DNA of 64,000 bases from Methylobacterium longum (GCF_022179385.1 NZ_BPQS01000028.1:1-64000); one strand, 5' to 3'; counted from the stretch's first letter, positions 35,564 to 48,919 are shown. A program made the numbers and translations. Notes: generated by a model from the sequence alone, not told the origin.

Positions 35564-36046
35564 TCAGCCGCCATACTGGACGGCGACGACCTCATAGGAC
35601 TTGCCGCCGCCGGGAGTCGTCACCTCGACGGTGTCGCCGACGCCCTTTCCGATCAGCGCGCGGGCGATCGGGGAGGTGATCGATACACGGCCGGAGCGCA
35701 CGTCAGCCTCGGGCTCGCCCACGATCTGGTAGGTCTTCTCCTCCTCGGTGTCCTCGTCGACGAGCTTCACCGTCGCGCCGAACTTGATCTTGTCACCCGA
35801 AAGCTTCGTGACATCGATCACTTCGGCCCGCGCGATCATGCTCTCCAGCTCGATGACGCGACCTTCGTTGTGCGACTGCGCCTCCTTGGCGGCATGGTAC
35901 TCGGCGTTCTCCGAAAGGTCGCCCAGGGCGCGGGCCTCCGCGATCGCCTGGATGATGCGCTGGCGCTCCACCTGCTGGCGGTGCTTCAGCTCCTCTTCGA
36001 GGGCTGCGAGCCCGCGCACCGTGATCGGAACCTTGTCTATCGCCAT
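35564..36046 (-). CDS. greA: Transcription elongation factor GreA
   Basis: This 160-residue factor rescues backtracked RNA polymerase by stimulating transcript cleavage. The N-terminal coiled coil carries the acidic tip region EARALGDLSENAEYHAAKEAQ, and the C-terminal FKBP-like domain contains VGEPEADVRSGRVSITSPIA and GKGVGDTVEV. Length is normal. MAIDKVPIT at 36046 is the start; the longer reading to 36103 lacks support. It lies 85 bases downstream of carB. Confidence 0.96.
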   Translation of the reverse strand: MAIDKVPITVRGLAALEEELKHRQQVERQRIIQAIAEARALGDLSENAEYHAAKEAQSHNEGRVIELESMIARAEVIDVTKLSGDKIKFGATVKLVDEDTEEEKTYQIVGEPEADVRSGRVSITSPIARALIGKGVGDTVEVTTPGGGKSYEVVAVQYGG

Positions 36047-36130
36047 CGTCTCGCGCCACAATGAAGAGGCCCGGCCGAGAGTGTAGCACTCCCTCCGGGC
36101 CACGAAATGAAGTCAGCGGAACCCTGAGGT

Positions 36131-39604
<3,474 letters not shown>

Positions 39605-40136
39605 CTGCGGCCTTCTCAGGCCAAGCGCGCCCGATCGGGCACGGCTGAAATCAGCCCTGCTCCCGGACGCGCGTGGCGGGATTGTCGTTGAGCCCTGCGT
39701 TTACACGGGCGACGGGCGCATTGGAAGGCCGACGATGCAGCGCGGCCGCGGCCCGCGTCCCGTGCATGAATACGACGCGCGACCGTGCCGATCCGACAGC
39801 GCCGTTCTCATGGCCCGAGAACTGGATGCGCGTCCGGGCCCCAACATATGCGGCGCGGACGTCGAGCCGCCGGTCTCGGATGTCGCGCGAGCACAAATTG
39901 TCCGTCTTGCCGGCGACCCGCAGGAGGGGCCGGAGCTGAGAGGAGGGCGGTTTTCGTCGGGTCGGTGGCGCGCTGCGCGGCGTCGCCGCGTTGTCCAGCG
40001 GGCGATCCGGTGGCCAGCGCGAGAGCCGAGGAACGGCAGGAAGGACGTGCGCCGCGAATCGGCTGCCGGGCGCTGCGGGTCCCTATCGGTCCGAAGCGGT
40101 CGGGCCCGGCGGCATGGCCCGCCGCACCGCGCGGTG
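39605..40136. other. 532-base region between carB and the next gene, no gene seen
   Basis: This region upstream of carB should hold its promoter and leader. Short open frames exist on both strands, but their composition is Arg- and Gly-rich and they lack ribosome sites. No clear hairpin terminator or riboswitch was recognised. Confidence 0.5.
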
Positions 40137-40514
40137 TCAGAAGCCGGCGTAGAGGGCGGCAACGGCCCGATCGATCGAGAGGTAGAACACCCCGAAGGCC
40201 ACCACGGCGGCCGCCGCGAACTCGACGGCGACGTTCGAGAGCGTCTGCGCCCGGCGCAAAACCTCGCGCCCGAAATACAGGGAGACCCAGGCCAGGGCCA
40301 GGACGGCTGGCAGAGCGAACAGATACGACACCGTGCTCTCGACGCGGTCGAGGCCGGCGGCCGGATCGATCAGGGCGCGGATATTGCGCACCCAGGGCGC
40401 GTAGACGGCGGCATAGAGGGCGGTCAGCCAGGACAGACCCACCGCGACGCCGAGATGAAGCGTGAAGGTGCGGTGCAGGCGGGAGAAGTCATCGCGCGCC
40501 TCGTCGATGGTCAT
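40137..40514 (-). CDS. Small integral membrane protein
   Basis: This 125-residue protein starts MTIDEARDDFSRLHRTFTLH and has about three membrane segments: VGLSWLTALYAAVYAPW, YLFALPAVLALAWVSLYFG and VEFAAAAVVAFGVFYLSI. I do not recognise a family. It lies between carA and carB on the same strand, with about 300 bases to carA and over 500 to carB, so it is probably not part of one tight operon with either. Confidence 0.68.
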   Translation of the reverse strand: MTIDEARDDFSRLHRTFTLHLGVAVGLSWLTALYAAVYAPWVRNIRALIDPAAGLDRVESTVSYLFALPAVLALAWVSLYFGREVLRRAQTLSNVAVEFAAAAVVAFGVFYLSIDRAVAALYAGF

Positions 40515-40810
40515 ACGGCAATCCCCTGCGACGGGCCGGCGCTGGCTGGCGCGGTTGCGCCGCCGTTCACAGGCTGTCGTAGGCGCCGTTAAGACACCGG
40601 ATCTGGCGGATTTTATGACCCCGCGGCGGCCCGATTGGGGTCGCACGGCGGGTCCCGTTCCGCACTCGTCTTCCTGGCGGCGCCGAGCCCTCCCGCGTCC
40701 AGCAAGACGCGCCCCAGGCCGCGGCGACCACGGAAACGCGGCGCGGCCCGGAGCGCCGAACTCCGAACCGGGAAGACGAGGCCGGTCGACACGGAGGAGG
40801 AGAAGCCGCG

Positions 40811-42040
40811 TCAGGCGTCCTTCGGGGTCTCCGGCTCGCCTGAGCGCATCAACGTCACGAAGCGCTCGAAGAGGTAGTGGCTGTCGCGCGGGCCCGGCGA
40901 GGCCTCCGGGTGGTGCTGCACCGAGAAGGCCGGACGATCGGTCAGCGTCAGGCCGCAATTGGAGCCGTCGAACAGGGAGACATGGGTCTCGACGGCCGAG
41001 GCCGGAAGGCTGGTCGGGTCCACCGCGAAACCGTGGTTCATCGACACGATCTCGACCTTGCCGGTGGTCTTGTCCTTCACCGGGTGGTTTGCGCCGTGAT
41101 GACCCTGGCCCATCTTCACGGTCCGGCCGCCCAGCGCGAGGCCCATGAGCTGGTGACCGAGACAGATACCGAAGGTCGGCACCTTCTCGTCCAGCAGCTT
41201 GCGGATCACCGGGACCGCATAGGTGCCGGTGGCCGCCGGGTCGCCCGGGCCGTTCGACAGGAACACGCCGTCCGGCTCCAGCGCCAGGATGTCCTCCGCC
41301 GTCGTGGTGGCGGGCACCACGGTCACGTCGCAACCGGCCTGGGCGAGGAGGCGCAGAATGTTGCGCTTCACCCCGTAATCGATGGCCACGACCTTGAGGC
41401 CCTCGCCCGGAGCGCGCTTGCCGTAGCCGTTGCCCAGCGCCCAAACGGTCTCCGACCATTCCGACGGTGCGCGGCTCGTCACCGGCGGCACGAGATCGAG
41501 ACCCTCCATGGGCGCCAGCGCGGCGGCGCGGGCCTTCAGTGCCTCGCGGTCGAACTTGCCCGCCGGGTCGTTGGCGATCACCGCGTTCGGCATGCCGTGG
41601 TCGCGGATGCGGGCGGTGAGCGCCCGGGTGTCGACGCCGGTGATGCCGACGATGCCGCGGGCCTTGAGCCAGCCGTCGAGATGCGATGACGAGCGCCAGC
41701 TCGACGGCTTCGTCACCGCCGAGGCGATGACGGTGCCGCGCACGCCCGAGGCCGGTGCCGCCTCCAGGCTTTCCAGATCCTCGTCGTTGGTGCCGACGTT
41801 GCCGATATGCGGGAATGTGAAGGTGACGATCTGCCCGGCATAGGACGGGTCGGTCAGGATCTCCTGATAACCGGTCATCGCCGTGTTGAAGCAGACCTCG
41901 CCATCGGCGATCCCGGTCTGACCGATGCCGAATCCCTCCAGGATGGTACCGTCGGCCAGAACCAGCAGGGCCGTCGCGACCGGCTCGGCCCAGGGTTCCG
42001 GAGCCCGAGCCTCGGGGGCATGCGCGGCGTCTTGCAGCAT
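40811..42040 (-). CDS. carA: Carbamoyl-phosphate synthase small subunit
   Basis: This 409-residue glutaminase supplies ammonia to CarB. The N-terminal domain contains FNTAMTGYQEILTDPSYAGQIV, and the class I amidotransferase domain carries FLSNGPGDP, the catalytic cysteine in FGICLGHQLM, GANHPV, and the histidine/glutamate pair in SVQHHPEASPGP. Length is a little over the usual 380 because of an N-terminal extension. It is divergent from the yqeY gene, with 192 bases of shared regulatory DNA. Confidence 0.96.
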   Translation of the reverse strand: MLQDAAHAPEARAPEPWAEPVATALLVLADGTILEGFGIGQTGIADGEVCFNTAMTGYQEILTDPSYAGQIVTFTFPHIGNVGTNDEDLESLEAAPASGVRGTVIASAVTKPSSWRSSSHLDGWLKARGIVGITGVDTRALTARIRDHGMPNAVIANDPAGKFDREALKARAAALAPMEGLDLVPPVTSRAPSEWSETVWALGNGYGKRAPGEGLKVVAIDYGVKRNILRLLAQAGCDVTVVPATTTAEDILALEPDGVFLSNGPGDPAATGTYAVPVIRKLLDEKVPTFGICLGHQLMGLALGGRTVKMGQGHHGANHPVKDKTTGKVEIVSMNHGFAVDPTSLPASAVETHVSLFDGSNCGLTLTDRPAFSVQHHPEASPGPRDSHYLFERFVTLMRSGEPETPKDA

Positions 42041-42232
42041 CGGGTGAGTCTCGCTTATGTCCGGCCGAAGGCGGGCGTCGGGTTGCGACGCTCTCGGCTT
42101 GCGGCATGATCGTGTGTGGCGCTCTTAGCGAGCGGCCCGCGATGGGGTCAATGTGGCTCCTCAAACCGCAGGGCTCAACACCCGCAAATCGCAGGCCAGC
42201 CCCCTGTTTCGACCGTTGGAAGGCCCATAAAG

Positions 42233-42694
42233 ATGCTCCGCGCGCGCTTAACAACCGAGATGAAGGAGGCCATGAAGGCCGGCGACAAGGACAAGCTCAC
42301 CACCGTGCGGATGATCCAGGCCGCCCTCAAGGACAAGGACATCGAGGCAAGGGGCCTCGGCAAGGAGCCGACATCCGACGAGGAAATCCTGTCGCTGCTC
42401 CAGAAGATGATCAAGCAGCGCAACGAATCGGCCACCGTCTACGAGCAGGGCGGACGCCCGGAGCTTGCCGCAACCGAGCGCGCCGAGATCGCCATCATCG
42501 AGGGCTTCCTGCCCAAGCAGATGGACGAGAGCGAGACGAAGGCAGCCGTCGAGGCGGCGATCCTTGAGACCGGCGCCGCCGGGCCGAAGGACATGGGCAA
42601 GGTGATCAGTGCCCTGAAGGGTGCCTTCGCGGGCCGGATGGACTTCGGCAAGGCGAGCGGGCTGGTGAAGGCGGCGCTCGCCGCCAAGGCCTGA
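42233..42694 (+). CDS. yqeY: GatB/YqeY domain protein
   Basis: This 153-residue cytoplasmic protein matches the YqeY family, related to the tail domain of the amidotransferase GatB: LRARLTTEMKEAMKAGDK, VRMIQAALKDKDIEARG, AEIAIIEGFLPKQMDE and MGKVISALKGAFAGRMD. A role in tRNA-dependent amidation or translation is inferred from the shared domain only. It is first in a run of yqeY, dnaG and rpoD on the same strand, a common alphaproteobacterial arrangement. Confidence 0.93.
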   Translation: MLRARLTTEMKEAMKAGDKDKLTTVRMIQAALKDKDIEARGLGKEPTSDEEILSLLQKMIKQRNESATVYEQGGRPELAATERAEIAIIEGFLPKQMDESETKAAVEAAILETGAAGPKDMGKVISALKGAFAGRMDFGKASGLVKAALAAKA

Positions 42695-42807
42695 TCCGCT
42701 TCTGACAGGCCTCTCCCCGTAATCCTCTGCCGGCTTCCCGGCCGGCGGGGGACTCCGCCGGCTTCGACGCGCTATAGAAGCGGGTTCAGGCAACCCACCC
42801 AGGCCCC

Positions 42808-44697
42808 GTGCGCTACCCGCCCCACATCCTGGAAGAGATCCGCGCCCGCCTGCCGGCCTCATCGGTGGTCGGACGGCGCGTGCAGCTGAAGAAGGCCGGA
42901 CGCGAGTGGCGGGGCCTGTCCCCGTTCAACGCCGAGAAGACGCCATCCTTCTACGTGAACGACCAGAAGCAGTTCTATCACTGCTTCTCCTCCTCCAAGC
43001 ACGGCGACATCTTCACCTTCCTGATGGAGACGGAAGGGCTGAGCTTCCCCGAGGCGGTCGAGCGACTGGCGGGGGAGGCCGGCGTCAGCCTGCCCGCTCA
43101 GACCGAGGACCATCGGGAATCCGAGACCAAGCGCGCCGGGGCCATCGAGGTGATGGAGATGGCGGCCCGATGGTTCGAGGAGCGGCTGCAATCCGGGCAG
43201 GGCAGCGAGGCGCGCGCCTACCTCGAACGCCGCGCCCTCGGCCGGGACGTTCAGCAGCGGTTCCGCCTCGGCTACGCGCCGAACGAGCGCTACGCCCTGC
43301 GCGATTATCTGGCCGGCAAGGGCGTCGAGAAGGCGCTGATGGTCGAGTTGGGCCTTCTCGCCGCCGGGGAGGGCGTGTCGGTCCCGTACGATTATTTCCG
43401 TGATCGGGTGATGTTCCCGATCACCGATACCCGGGGCCGGGTGGTGGCCTTCGGTGGCCGGGCGCTCGCCAAGGAAGTTCGGGCCAAGTACCTGAACTCG
43501 CCCGAGACCCCGCTCTTCCACAAGGGCCGCACGCTCTACAACCTTCACGGCGCCCGCAAGGCGGCGCACGAGCGAAGCTCGATCATCGCGGTCGAGGGTT
43601 ACGTCGACGTCATCGCCATGACGCTCGCCGGGCATCCCGAGACGGTGGCGCCACTCGGCACGGCGCTGACCGAGGACCAACTCGCCCTTCTCTGGCGCCA
43701 CGCCGACGAGCCGATCCTGTGCTTCGATGGCGACAAGGCCGGCCAGAGAGCTGCCTTTCGCGCCCTCGACATCGCGCTGCCGCTCCTCGAACCGGGCCGG
43801 TCTCTCCGGATCGCGCTCCTGCCCGGCGGCCAGGATCCCGACGACCTGCTGCGCTCCGGGGGCCCCGGGGCGATCGACCAGGTCCTGGCGGCGGCTCTGC
43901 CCCTCTCCGAGCTGCTCTGGCGGCGTGCCGTCGAGGCCGGGCCGGTCGATACGCCGGAGCGGCGCGCCGGCCTGACTCAGACACTGCGCACCACCGTCGC
44001 CACGATCCGCGACGAGACCGTGCGGCGCTACTACCGCGACGAGATCGAGGAGCGCCTTCGCGGCCTTTCGCCCCGGGGCACGCGCACCGCCGCGCCGGGA
44101 CCGCGCGGCCGGCCGCGCTTCGTCCGGCCGGGGGAGGTGGTCTCGCCGCGCATCACCGGCAGCCCGAGCCCGTCGGTGACCGCGTCGGCAGGCTTCACGG
44201 GCGCCGCGCCGGTACGAGAAGCCGTGATCGTCGGCACCTTGCTGGCGCATCCCGAGATGTTCGCGGAATTCGGCGAGGAGATCGCCGACCTCGACTTCGA
44301 GGATCCCGATGCGCGGGCGCTCGTGTCGGTGTTGTTGTCCTGCGCCGCGGAGGACGAGCACGCTTCACTGGAGGTGTTGCAGAACCGCATCAGCCGCACC
44401 GGTCTCGCTGCCGCAGCCGACAGAATCCTCGCGCTTGCCCGGTCGCGGGACCGTACGACGCTGGCGCCGCACGCTGATCCCGCTCTGCGTGCAGACGCGC
44501 TCAGACAAGCGATGATCTTGCACCAGCAGGCAGGAGCGCTACATAGCGAACTTCGCGAAGCACGGCAGGCATTTGAGAACGATCCGACCGATTCCGGTTG
44601 GGCCTGGCTCTGCGAAGTGAAGGCGAGGCTGGAAACCGTCATCGCCGCCGAGGCTGAGGCCGACGTGCCGGTGTCGAGCGACTCGACGGCCGCGTGA
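42808..44697 (+). CDS. dnaG: DNA primase DnaG, with degenerate zinc-finger ligands
   Basis: This 629-residue primase synthesises RNA primers at the replication fork with DnaB. The N-terminal region GLSPFNAEKTPSFYVND and FYHCFSSSKHGDIFTFL aligns with the CHC2 zinc domain, but three of the four usual zinc ligands appear replaced by Ser, Asn and Ser. The TOPRIM core is intact (IIAVEGYVDVIAM, then CFDGDKAGQRAAFRA). A C-terminal DnaB-binding region follows (about 460-629). The start is a GTG reading MRYPPHILEEIRARLP. It lies between yqeY and rpoD. Confidence 0.95.
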   Translation: MRYPPHILEEIRARLPASSVVGRRVQLKKAGREWRGLSPFNAEKTPSFYVNDQKQFYHCFSSSKHGDIFTFLMETEGLSFPEAVERLAGEAGVSLPAQTEDHRESETKRAGAIEVMEMAARWFEERLQSGQGSEARAYLERRALGRDVQQRFRLGYAPNERYALRDYLAGKGVEKALMVELGLLAAGEGVSVPYDYFRDRVMFPITDTRGRVVAFGGRALAKEVRAKYLNSPETPLFHKGRTLYNLHGARKAAHERSSIIAVEGYVDVIAMTLAGHPETVAPLGTALTEDQLALLWRHADEPILCFDGDKAGQRAAFRALDIALPLLEPGRSLRIALLPGGQDPDDLLRSGGPGAIDQVLAAALPLSELLWRRAVEAGPVDTPERRAGLTQTLRTTVATIRDETVRRYYRDEIEERLRGLSPRGTRTAAPGPRGRPRFVRPGEVVSPRITGSPSPSVTASAGFTGAAPVREAVIVGTLLAHPEMFAEFGEEIADLDFEDPDARALVSVLLSCAAEDEHASLEVLQNRISRTGLAAAADRILALARSRDRTTLAPHADPALRADALRQAMILHQQAGALHSELREARQAFENDPTDSGWAWLCEVKARLETVIAAEAEADVPVSSDSTAA

Positions 44698-44895
44698 TGG
44701 CTGTGCCATGGCGGTGGCGGAGGGGAAAGCCCTGCCATAGTTAACAATCGGTCAAGCCTCAGGCTTGCATACGGAAACCGACGACTCACGGTGCCCGGAG
44801 CGATCCGACACCGATCTCATACAGCGGCGCCGACGGCGTGGACCGGCCTCTTCACGGCCTCCGCAGCGCGCCGCGTGCGAAACAATAGGCTGATC

Positions 44896-46884
44896 ATGGC
44901 GACGAAGGCAACGGAACGGGACGAGACGGACGCTGCCCCCGAGCAGCAGACCGACGGGCCGCTCCTCGACCTGACGGATGCTTCGGTCAAGCGGATGGTG
45001 AAGCTCGCCAAGAAGCGCGGCTACGTGACCTACGAGGAGGTCAACGAGGTTCTGCCCGAGGGCCAGTCCGATCCGGACCAGCTCGAGGACGTGCTATCGC
45101 AGCTTTCCGAAATGGGCATCAACGTCGTCGAGGCCGAGGAGACCGACGAGGCTGCCGGCGAGAAGGCCGCCGAGGGGGAGGAAGAGGAGGCTGAGGGCGG
45201 CGAGGTCGCCGAGGTCGCGCCCGCGCGCGCCGTGACGGTCGCCGCCACCACCAAGGAGCCGACCGACCGCACCGACGATCCGGTGCGCATGTACCTGCGC
45301 GAGATGGGCTCGGTGGAGCTCCTGTCCCGCGAGGGCGAGATCGCCATCGCCAAGCGCATCGAGGCCGGCCGCGAGGCGATGATCGCCGGGCTCTGCGAGA
45401 GCCCTCTGACCTTCCAGGCGATCATCATCTGGCGGGACGAGCTCGTCGAGGGCAAGGTCCTCCTGCGCGACATCATCGATCTTGAGGCGACCTACGCGGG
45501 CCCCGACGGCAAGAACGCGCCGCAGATCGCCGACGGCGAGGGCGAGGACGGGTCCGAGGACGGCGAGTCGCCGGCTCCGCCGGAGGGGGGCGACGACGAG
45601 GACGATCTCGAGAACAACGTCTCGCTCGCCGCGATGGAAGCCGAGATCAAGCCGCGGGTCCTCGAGACCTTCGACGCGATCGCCGCGAACTATCGCAAGC
45701 TGCGCAAGTCCCAGACCGAGGGCACCGAGCGCAAGGCCGCGGGCGAGAAGAACACGGCGGCGCAGGACCAGAAGCAGATCGAGCTGAAGGACACCGTCGT
45801 CGCCGACGTGAAGTCGCTGTCGCTGAACAACAACCGCATCGAGGCGCTGGTCGGTCAGCTCTACTCGATCAACAAGCAGCTGATCGGCCACGAGGGCCGG
45901 CTGATGCGCTACGCCGAGAGCCACGGCGTGGCCCGCGACGAGTTCCTGCGCCACTACCAGGGCTACGAGCTCGATCCGAACTGGATGGAGCGCGTCGGCA
46001 CGCTGGGCGGCAAGGGCTGGAAGAACCTCGTCGAGAAGGGCTCGCGGCAGGTCACCGAGTTGCGCGCGCAGATCCTCGATCTCGCGTCCGAGACGGGCCT
46101 GGAGATCGGCGAGTACCGCCGCATCGTCAACATGGTCCAGAAGGGCGAGCGCGAGGCCCGCCAGGCCAAGAAGGAGATGATCGAGGCCAACCTGCGCCTC
46201 GTGATCTCCATCGCCAAGAAGTACACGAACCGCGGCCTTCAGTTCCTGGACCTGATCCAGGAAGGCAACATCGGCTTGATGAAGGCAGTCGACAAGTTCG
46301 AGTATCGGCGTGGCTACAAGTTCTCGACCTACGCGACATGGTGGATCCGCCAGGCGATCACCCGCTCGATCGCCGATCAGGCCCGCACCATCCGCATCCC
46401 GGTCCACATGATCGAGACGATCAACAAGATCGTCCGCACCTCGCGCCAGATGCTGCACGAGATCGGCCGGGAGCCGACCCCGGAGGAGCTGGCCGAGAAA
46501 CTGGCCATGCCGCTGGAGAAGGTCCGAAAGGTCCTGAAGATCGCCAAGGAGCCGATCTCCCTCGAGACGCCCATCGGCGACGAGGAGGACAGCCACCTCG
46601 GCGACTTCATCGAGGACAAGAACGTCGTCCTGCCGATCGACGCGGCGATCCAGTCGAACCTACGTGAGACGACGACGCGGGTACTCGCCTCGCTAACACC
46701 CCGCGAGGAGCGCGTGCTCCGCATGCGCTTCGGCATCGGCATGAACACCGACCACACCCTCGAGGAGGTCGGTCAGCAGTTCTCGGTGACCCGCGAGCGT
46801 ATCCGTCAGATCGAGGCGAAGGCCCTGCGCAAGCTGAAACACCCGTCGCGCAGCCGGAAGCTCCGGAGCTTCCTGGACAATTGA
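44896..46884 (+). CDS. rpoD: RNA polymerase primary sigma factor RpoD
   Basis: This 662-residue housekeeping sigma-70 has region 1.1 (LDLTDASVKRMVKLAKKRGYVT), region 1.2 (TDDPVRMYLREMGSVELLSREGE, here split), a long acidic non-conserved region (about 190-310), region 2 (ANLRLVISIAKKYTNRGLQF and YKFSTYATWWIRQAITRSIA), region 3, and region 4.2 (EEVGQQFSVTRERIRQIEAK). The ATG 44896 gives the usual N-terminus. It closes the yqeY-dnaG-rpoD run and is followed by a hairpin terminator. Confidence 0.97.
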   Translation: MATKATERDETDAAPEQQTDGPLLDLTDASVKRMVKLAKKRGYVTYEEVNEVLPEGQSDPDQLEDVLSQLSEMGINVVEAEETDEAAGEKAAEGEEEEAEGGEVAEVAPARAVTVAATTKEPTDRTDDPVRMYLREMGSVELLSREGEIAIAKRIEAGREAMIAGLCESPLTFQAIIIWRDELVEGKVLLRDIIDLEATYAGPDGKNAPQIADGEGEDGSEDGESPAPPEGGDDEDDLENNVSLAAMEAEIKPRVLETFDAIAANYRKLRKSQTEGTERKAAGEKNTAAQDQKQIELKDTVVADVKSLSLNNNRIEALVGQLYSINKQLIGHEGRLMRYAESHGVARDEFLRHYQGYELDPNWMERVGTLGGKGWKNLVEKGSRQVTELRAQILDLASETGLEIGEYRRIVNMVQKGEREARQAKKEMIEANLRLVISIAKKYTNRGLQFLDLIQEGNIGLMKAVDKFEYRRGYKFSTYATWWIRQAITRSIADQARTIRIPVHMIETINKIVRTSRQMLHEIGREPTPEELAEKLAMPLEKVRKVLKIAKEPISLETPIGDEEDSHLGDFIEDKNVVLPIDAAIQSNLRETTTRVLASLTPREERVLRMRFGIGMNTDHTLEEVGQQFSVTRERIRQIEAKALRKLKHPSRSRKLRSFLDN

Positions 46885-46889
46885 GCCCC

Positions 46890-46918
46890 CGTCGCGGCCT
46901 CGGCCGCGACGCTTCTCC
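46890..46918 (+). terminator. Terminator hairpin after rpoD
   Basis: CGTCGCGGC, loop CTCG, GCCGCGACG form a perfect 9-bp stem six bases after the rpoD stop, followed by CTTCTCC. The T content after the stem is low, as is common in GC-rich genomes. Confidence 0.6.
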
Positions 46919-46963
46919 GTCAACCGCGTTGCCACGGCGCCGCGCGGCATCCACTCTGGCGCC

Positions 46964-48223
46964 ATGCTCGAACGCCGCCCGCCATCGACTGGAGCGCCGA
47001 CGGCCTTCGCGGACGGCTCGGAGGCCGATGATGTGCCTTTCGGCTCGCTGCAGCCCTCCGTGGGCATCCGTGACTGGCTCCTCGGCGAGGGCGCCCGGAT
47101 GCCCAACGCCGAGGAGATGCTCGCCGGCCTCGCCGAGCGGCTGATCGCCGTCGGCGTGCCGATCGACCGGGCCTCCACGGCCATCGACACGCTGCACTCG
47201 GAATATGCCGGGGTCGGCCGGATCTGGACCCGGGACGGCGGCACCTCCGTGCGGCTGTTCCCGCACGGCGCCCGCTCGACGGATGCCTATCTCAACAGCC
47301 CGTTCCACACGGTCCACGAGACCGGGGAGTGGCTGATCCTCGACCTCGCAGAGACGCCGGACGATGCCTACGCGATCGTTCCGGACCTGAAGGCCGGCGG
47401 CTACACCCACTACGTCGTGGCGCCGCTGTTCTTCACCAACGGCACCAAGAACGGCATCACGTTCGCCACCCGCGCGCCGGAGGGTTTCGGCGACGACGAC
47501 ATCGCCATTCTGCGCTTCGTCATGCCGGCCCTCGCCGCGGTGGCGGAGATGCGCGTCCTGAACAAGCAGCTCGACCACGTCCTGCGGCTCTACGTCGGCG
47601 ACGAGCCGCATCGGGCGATCCTGGCGGGGGACATTCGCCGGGGACAGGTCACGCGGATCCGCTCGGCGATCCTGTTCGCCGACATGCGCGACTACACCCG
47701 CACCTCCGCCGACATGACACCGGAGGAGGTGGTGGGCCTGCTCAACGTGTTCTTCGATTGCCTGGTGCCGCCGATCGAGCGGGAGGGCGGCGAGGTGCTC
47801 AAGTATCTCGGCGACGGCCTGCTGGCGATCTTCCGCGAGTCCGGCGACGATCTGGGTGGCGCCGCCAAGGGGGCGCTGACGGCGGCCCAGCACGCCCTGG
47901 CGGCCCTCGACGAGGCCAACGCCCTGCACCAATTCCCGGTGCCGGTGGCCGCCGGCATCGCCCTGCATCACGGCGAGGCGGCCTACGGCAATGTCGGGTC
48001 GGGCTCTCGGCTCGACTTCACGGTGATCGGCCGCGACGTGAACCTCGCGAGCCGCCTCGCGCAGCTCAACCGAATCCTCGGCGAGCCGCTGCTGATGTCG
48101 AAGCCGTTCGTAGACTTCCTCTGGGGCGATCCGGTCGCTCTGGGTGAGCACCGGCTCGACGGCTTCGACGAGCCCATGGCGGTGTTCAGGCCGAAATTCC
48201 TGCGGCCGCGCAAGCCGAGCTGA
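46964..48223 (+). CDS. Class III adenylate/guanylate cyclase with N-terminal sensor region
   Basis: This 419-residue protein has an N-terminal region of about 210 residues resembling a GAF-like sensor, then a class III nucleotide cyclase domain (about 225-400). The metal-binding aspartate region ILFADMRDYTR, KYLGDGLLAIF and GRDVNLASRLAQL are visible. It should make cAMP (or cGMP) in the cytoplasm in response to an unknown signal. No membrane helices are seen. It is convergent with the retropepsin-like gene, six bases away. Confidence 0.9.
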   Translation: MLERRPPSTGAPTAFADGSEADDVPFGSLQPSVGIRDWLLGEGARMPNAEEMLAGLAERLIAVGVPIDRASTAIDTLHSEYAGVGRIWTRDGGTSVRLFPHGARSTDAYLNSPFHTVHETGEWLILDLAETPDDAYAIVPDLKAGGYTHYVVAPLFFTNGTKNGITFATRAPEGFGDDDIAILRFVMPALAAVAEMRVLNKQLDHVLRLYVGDEPHRAILAGDIRRGQVTRIRSAILFADMRDYTRTSADMTPEEVVGLLNVFFDCLVPPIEREGGEVLKYLGDGLLAIFRESGDDLGGAAKGALTAAQHALAALDEANALHQFPVPVAAGIALHHGEAAYGNVGSGSRLDFTVIGRDVNLASRLAQLNRILGEPLLMSKPFVDFLWGDPVALGEHRLDGFDEPMAVFRPKFLRPRKPS

Positions 48224-48229
48224 GCGCCG

Positions 48230-48760
48230 TCAGCCCCGCAGCGTCATCGTCGCGCCGCTGACGCTGAAATCGCGCAGGCGTCTCAGGAACGACATGCCGA
48301 GCAGGCTCGTGCCGAGACGGCCCCGGGGGATCACCACCGCCTCCACGTCGCGGACGGTGATGGACCCGATCTGCATCAGGCCGATCCGGATCGGCGCCAC
48401 GCGGACCGTGCCGTTGGCGGTGTTCCAGACGCGGCTGAAATCGCCGGGCGCGACCCGAATGCCGATGCGATCGGCATCCTCTTCCGAGAACGCACAGGAG
48501 CTCGCGCCGGTATCCACCATCATCGGCAGCGCGCGGCCATCCATCAGGGCGTTCACGAAGAAATGGCCGTTGCGGCCGGCCTGGAGCGCCACGCCCGCCA
48601 CCATCCCGTCCGCCGGAGGCGCGGCGGCGACCGCCACCGTCGGGTCCGGACGTAGCCGCTCGCGCAGCTTCTGAAAGGCGGTGACGGACAGGAAACCGAT
48701 CGTGCAGACGACCACGAATGTGCGCACGCTTCCCGCCTCGATCCGAACAATCGGATTCAT
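48230..48760 (-). CDS. Membrane-anchored retropepsin-like aspartic protease
   Basis: This 176-residue protein has an N-terminal membrane anchor (TFVVVCTIGFLSVTAF) and one retropepsin domain. The active-site triad DTGAS lies near residue 84, flanked by MMVDTGASSCAFSEEDA, and ends with SLLGMSFLRRLRDFSVSG. This matches the clan AA aspartic proteases found singly in alphaproteobacteria (TIGR02281 type), which act as dimers in the periplasm. Substrates are unknown. Its promoter region lies back-to-back with the TPP riboswitch. Confidence 0.9.
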   Translation of the reverse strand: MNPIVRIEAGSVRTFVVVCTIGFLSVTAFQKLRERLRPDPTVAVAAAPPADGMVAGVALQAGRNGHFFVNALMDGRALPMMVDTGASSCAFSEEDADRIGIRVAPGDFSRVWNTANGTVRVAPIRIGLMQIGSITVRDVEAVVIPRGRLGTSLLGMSFLRRLRDFSVSGATMTLRG

Positions 48761-48919
48761 CGTGGAGGAGGATCCCTGAAGGGTTGGTGGCGGGTGCGCC
48801 CGACGCGGCGACGGCCGGCCGGATTCCGGTCGGCTTGGTATCCGAGCGGTGACTGCGATCGGTGAATGTCCATCCCGGGCGAAGGGCCGGCGGGCGGCGG
48901 GGTTGACCCGGACACCGCG

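Noticed and set aside
39605..40136. Short frames in the gap upstream of carB
   Set aside because: They lack ribosome sites and have shadow-like composition; I treat the region as non-coding.
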